Positions 5,182 to 6,130 of a stretch of 6,130 bases of DNA are shown here, one piece after another; position 1 is the first letter of the stretch, and the number at the start of each line of letters is the position of its first letter. The notes under the pieces are model-generated. The model was not told the DNA's origin. It ran no database searches and saw nothing but the letters and a program-made list of their open reading frames with translations. A program made the translations under genes and the position numbers. The DNA comes from Desulfuromonadales bacterium (GTDB lineage: Bacteria; Desulfobacterota; Desulfuromonadia; Desulfuromonadales; UBA2294): positions 1-6,130 of the forward strand of contig JAUVAJ010000121.1 of assembly GCA_030591795.1 (NCBI GenBank). Direction: 5' to 3'.

Positions 5182-6102
5182 ATGGGTTACTCCATCCTCA
5201 TCATTGACGACACCAAACCGATCCGCCAGCAGATTCTCGATACTCTGCAGGATACCAATCTGTTCAGTGATTATTTTGAGGCCGCCGATGGGATAGAAGG
5301 CTTCAAAACCCTGCTTACGGAAAAGATTGATCTGGTGCTGTGCGATGTTGAGATGCCGGGGATGGATGGCTTCAAGTTTCTGAGTCTGGTCAATTCCCGC
5401 GAAGAATTGCGCGACATTCCAGTGCTATTGCTGACCAGTCACGAAGCGATGTCGACCAAGATCCGGGGGCTTAAACAAGGAGCCAGCGATTATCTCACCA
5501 AACCGTTCAGTCCCGAAGAACTGCTGGCCCGGCTCAATATCCATCTCAAGATCAAAACCCTGCAGGACAACCTCAAAGAGAGCAACCAGCGTCTGCTACA
5601 GCTATCACTGACCGATCCACTGACCGAACTGAACAACCGCCGCCACCTGATGGAGATTCTCGACAGCGAGTTTGAGCGCTCCCGTCGTACCAAAGACCCA
5701 TGTGCCTTCATAATGGTCGATCTTGACCATTTCAAGCGGGTCAACGACACCTATGGCCACCAGCAGGGTGATGCCGTCCTGCGCGCCACCGCCCTGGAGA
5801 TCAAACGCCAGCTGCGCCAATACGATTCAGCCGCCCGCTTCGGCGGTGAAGAATTCGCACTGCTTCTACCCGAGACTTCTCCGGAAGATGCAATAATGGT
5901 GGCAGAGCGTTTACGTCAGAGCCTTTGTGACATGAAATTCACCGGCTCCATAGCCGACCTGACCATGACCGCCAGTTTCGGTATCGCCACGATCCCTTAT
6001 GAAAAAATAACCTCGGTCGAAGAGCTGATTCGCCTCGCCGACGACGCCCTGTACATAGCTAAAAACAACGGTCGCAACCGGGTTGAAATAAATACCAACT
6101 GA
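5182..6102 (+). CDS. Response regulator diguanylate cyclase (REC-GGDEF)
   Basis: It is predicted to make cyclic di-GMP from two GTP under control of a phosphorelay, the partner kinase not being in this window. The 306 residues divide into a receiver domain (about 3-120) and a GGDEF domain (about 140-303), joined by a short helical linker (about 121-140). REC residues are all present: acidic pair Asp9/Asp10, phospho-acceptor Asp55 (CDVEMPGMDG), Thr85 and Lys107 (LTKPF). The GGDEF domain has LTDPLTELNNRR (143-154), VDLDHFKRVNDTYGH (179-193) with metal-binding Asp180, and active-site GGEEF (221-225). The inhibitory I-site R-x-x-D (Arg212-Asp215) stands the canonical five residues before GGEEF, so product inhibition is expected. 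The layout is like PleD but with one REC domain. ATG 5182 begins right at the REC fold (MGYSILIIDD), yet no Shine-Dalgarno precedes it; the upstream is AT-rich, with TAA of an ATG-TAA pair 8 bp before. Domain calls are firm. Confidence 0.95.
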   Translation: MGYSILIIDDTKPIRQQILDTLQDTNLFSDYFEAADGIEGFKTLLTEKIDLVLCDVEMPGMDGFKFLSLVNSREELRDIPVLLLTSHEAMSTKIRGLKQGASDYLTKPFSPEELLARLNIHLKIKTLQDNLKESNQRLLQLSLTDPLTELNNRRHLMEILDSEFERSRRTKDPCAFIMVDLDHFKRVNDTYGHQQGDAVLRATALEIKRQLRQYDSAARFGGEEFALLLPETSPEDAIMVAERLRQSLCDMKFTGSIADLTMTASFGIATIPYEKITSVEELIRLADDALYIAKNNGRNRVEINTN

Positions 6103-6130
6103 GGCTCAAAACTCCCTTCACATCGAACAA

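Overview
The window looks like the chromosome of an anaerobic Desulfobacterota bacterium, most likely of the Desulfuromonadales/Geobacter group. This is inferred from gene content and gene order: a yggT-divIVA pair, a class I DAHP synthase, an hgcA-hgcB pair, an L-2-hydroxyglutarate oxidase behind a tiny HTH gene, and a response-regulator diguanylate cyclase. Nothing in the window fixes genus or species. No tRNA, rRNA, insertion sequence or CRISPR array is visible.

Left part (1-860): on the minus strand, a good sigma70-type promoter drives yggT (small membrane protein) and divIVA (coiled-coil cell-pole/division protein, cut by the window edge). Back to back with it, a second strong promoter (TTGACA-N17-TATAAG) fires rightward.

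Middle (859-3568, plus strand): a DAHP synthase gene (entry to the shikimate pathway) ends one base before the ATG of hgcA, the membrane-bound corrinoid methyltransferase needed for mercury methylation. HgcA carries the diagnostic N-V-W-C-A-A-G-K cap-helix motif and about five C-terminal membrane helices. After an unusual gap of 183 bp comes hgcB, the 2[4Fe-4S] ferredoxin partner with extra C-terminal cysteines. In the known system HgcB reduces the corrinoid of HgcA, which passes a methyl group to Hg(II) to make methylmercury.

The most striking observation is at the start of hgcA. The ATG at 1925, directly after the DAHP synthase stop, is in frame with the rest of hgcA, interrupted only by a TGA at 1964-1966. 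That TGA lies in the context Cys-TGA-Pro-Pro, which mirrors a Cys-Cys-Pro-Pro motif 19 codons downstream. It is followed by C, and a stem-loop whose apical loop begins 17 nt after it resembles a bacterial SECIS element. I infer that this HgcA may be a selenoprotein with an N-terminal Cys-Sec pair. The alternatives are a nonsense mutation or a short leader ORF with restart at GTG 1988.

Right part (3621-6130): converging on hgcB, the minus strand carries lhgO (L-2-hydroxyglutarate oxidase) preceded by a 61-residue HTH gene with an excellent Shine-Dalgarno. Divergent from it is a complete REC-GGDEF diguanylate cyclase with an intact catalytic motif and inhibitory site. The 145-bp divergent spacer holds a small inverted repeat.
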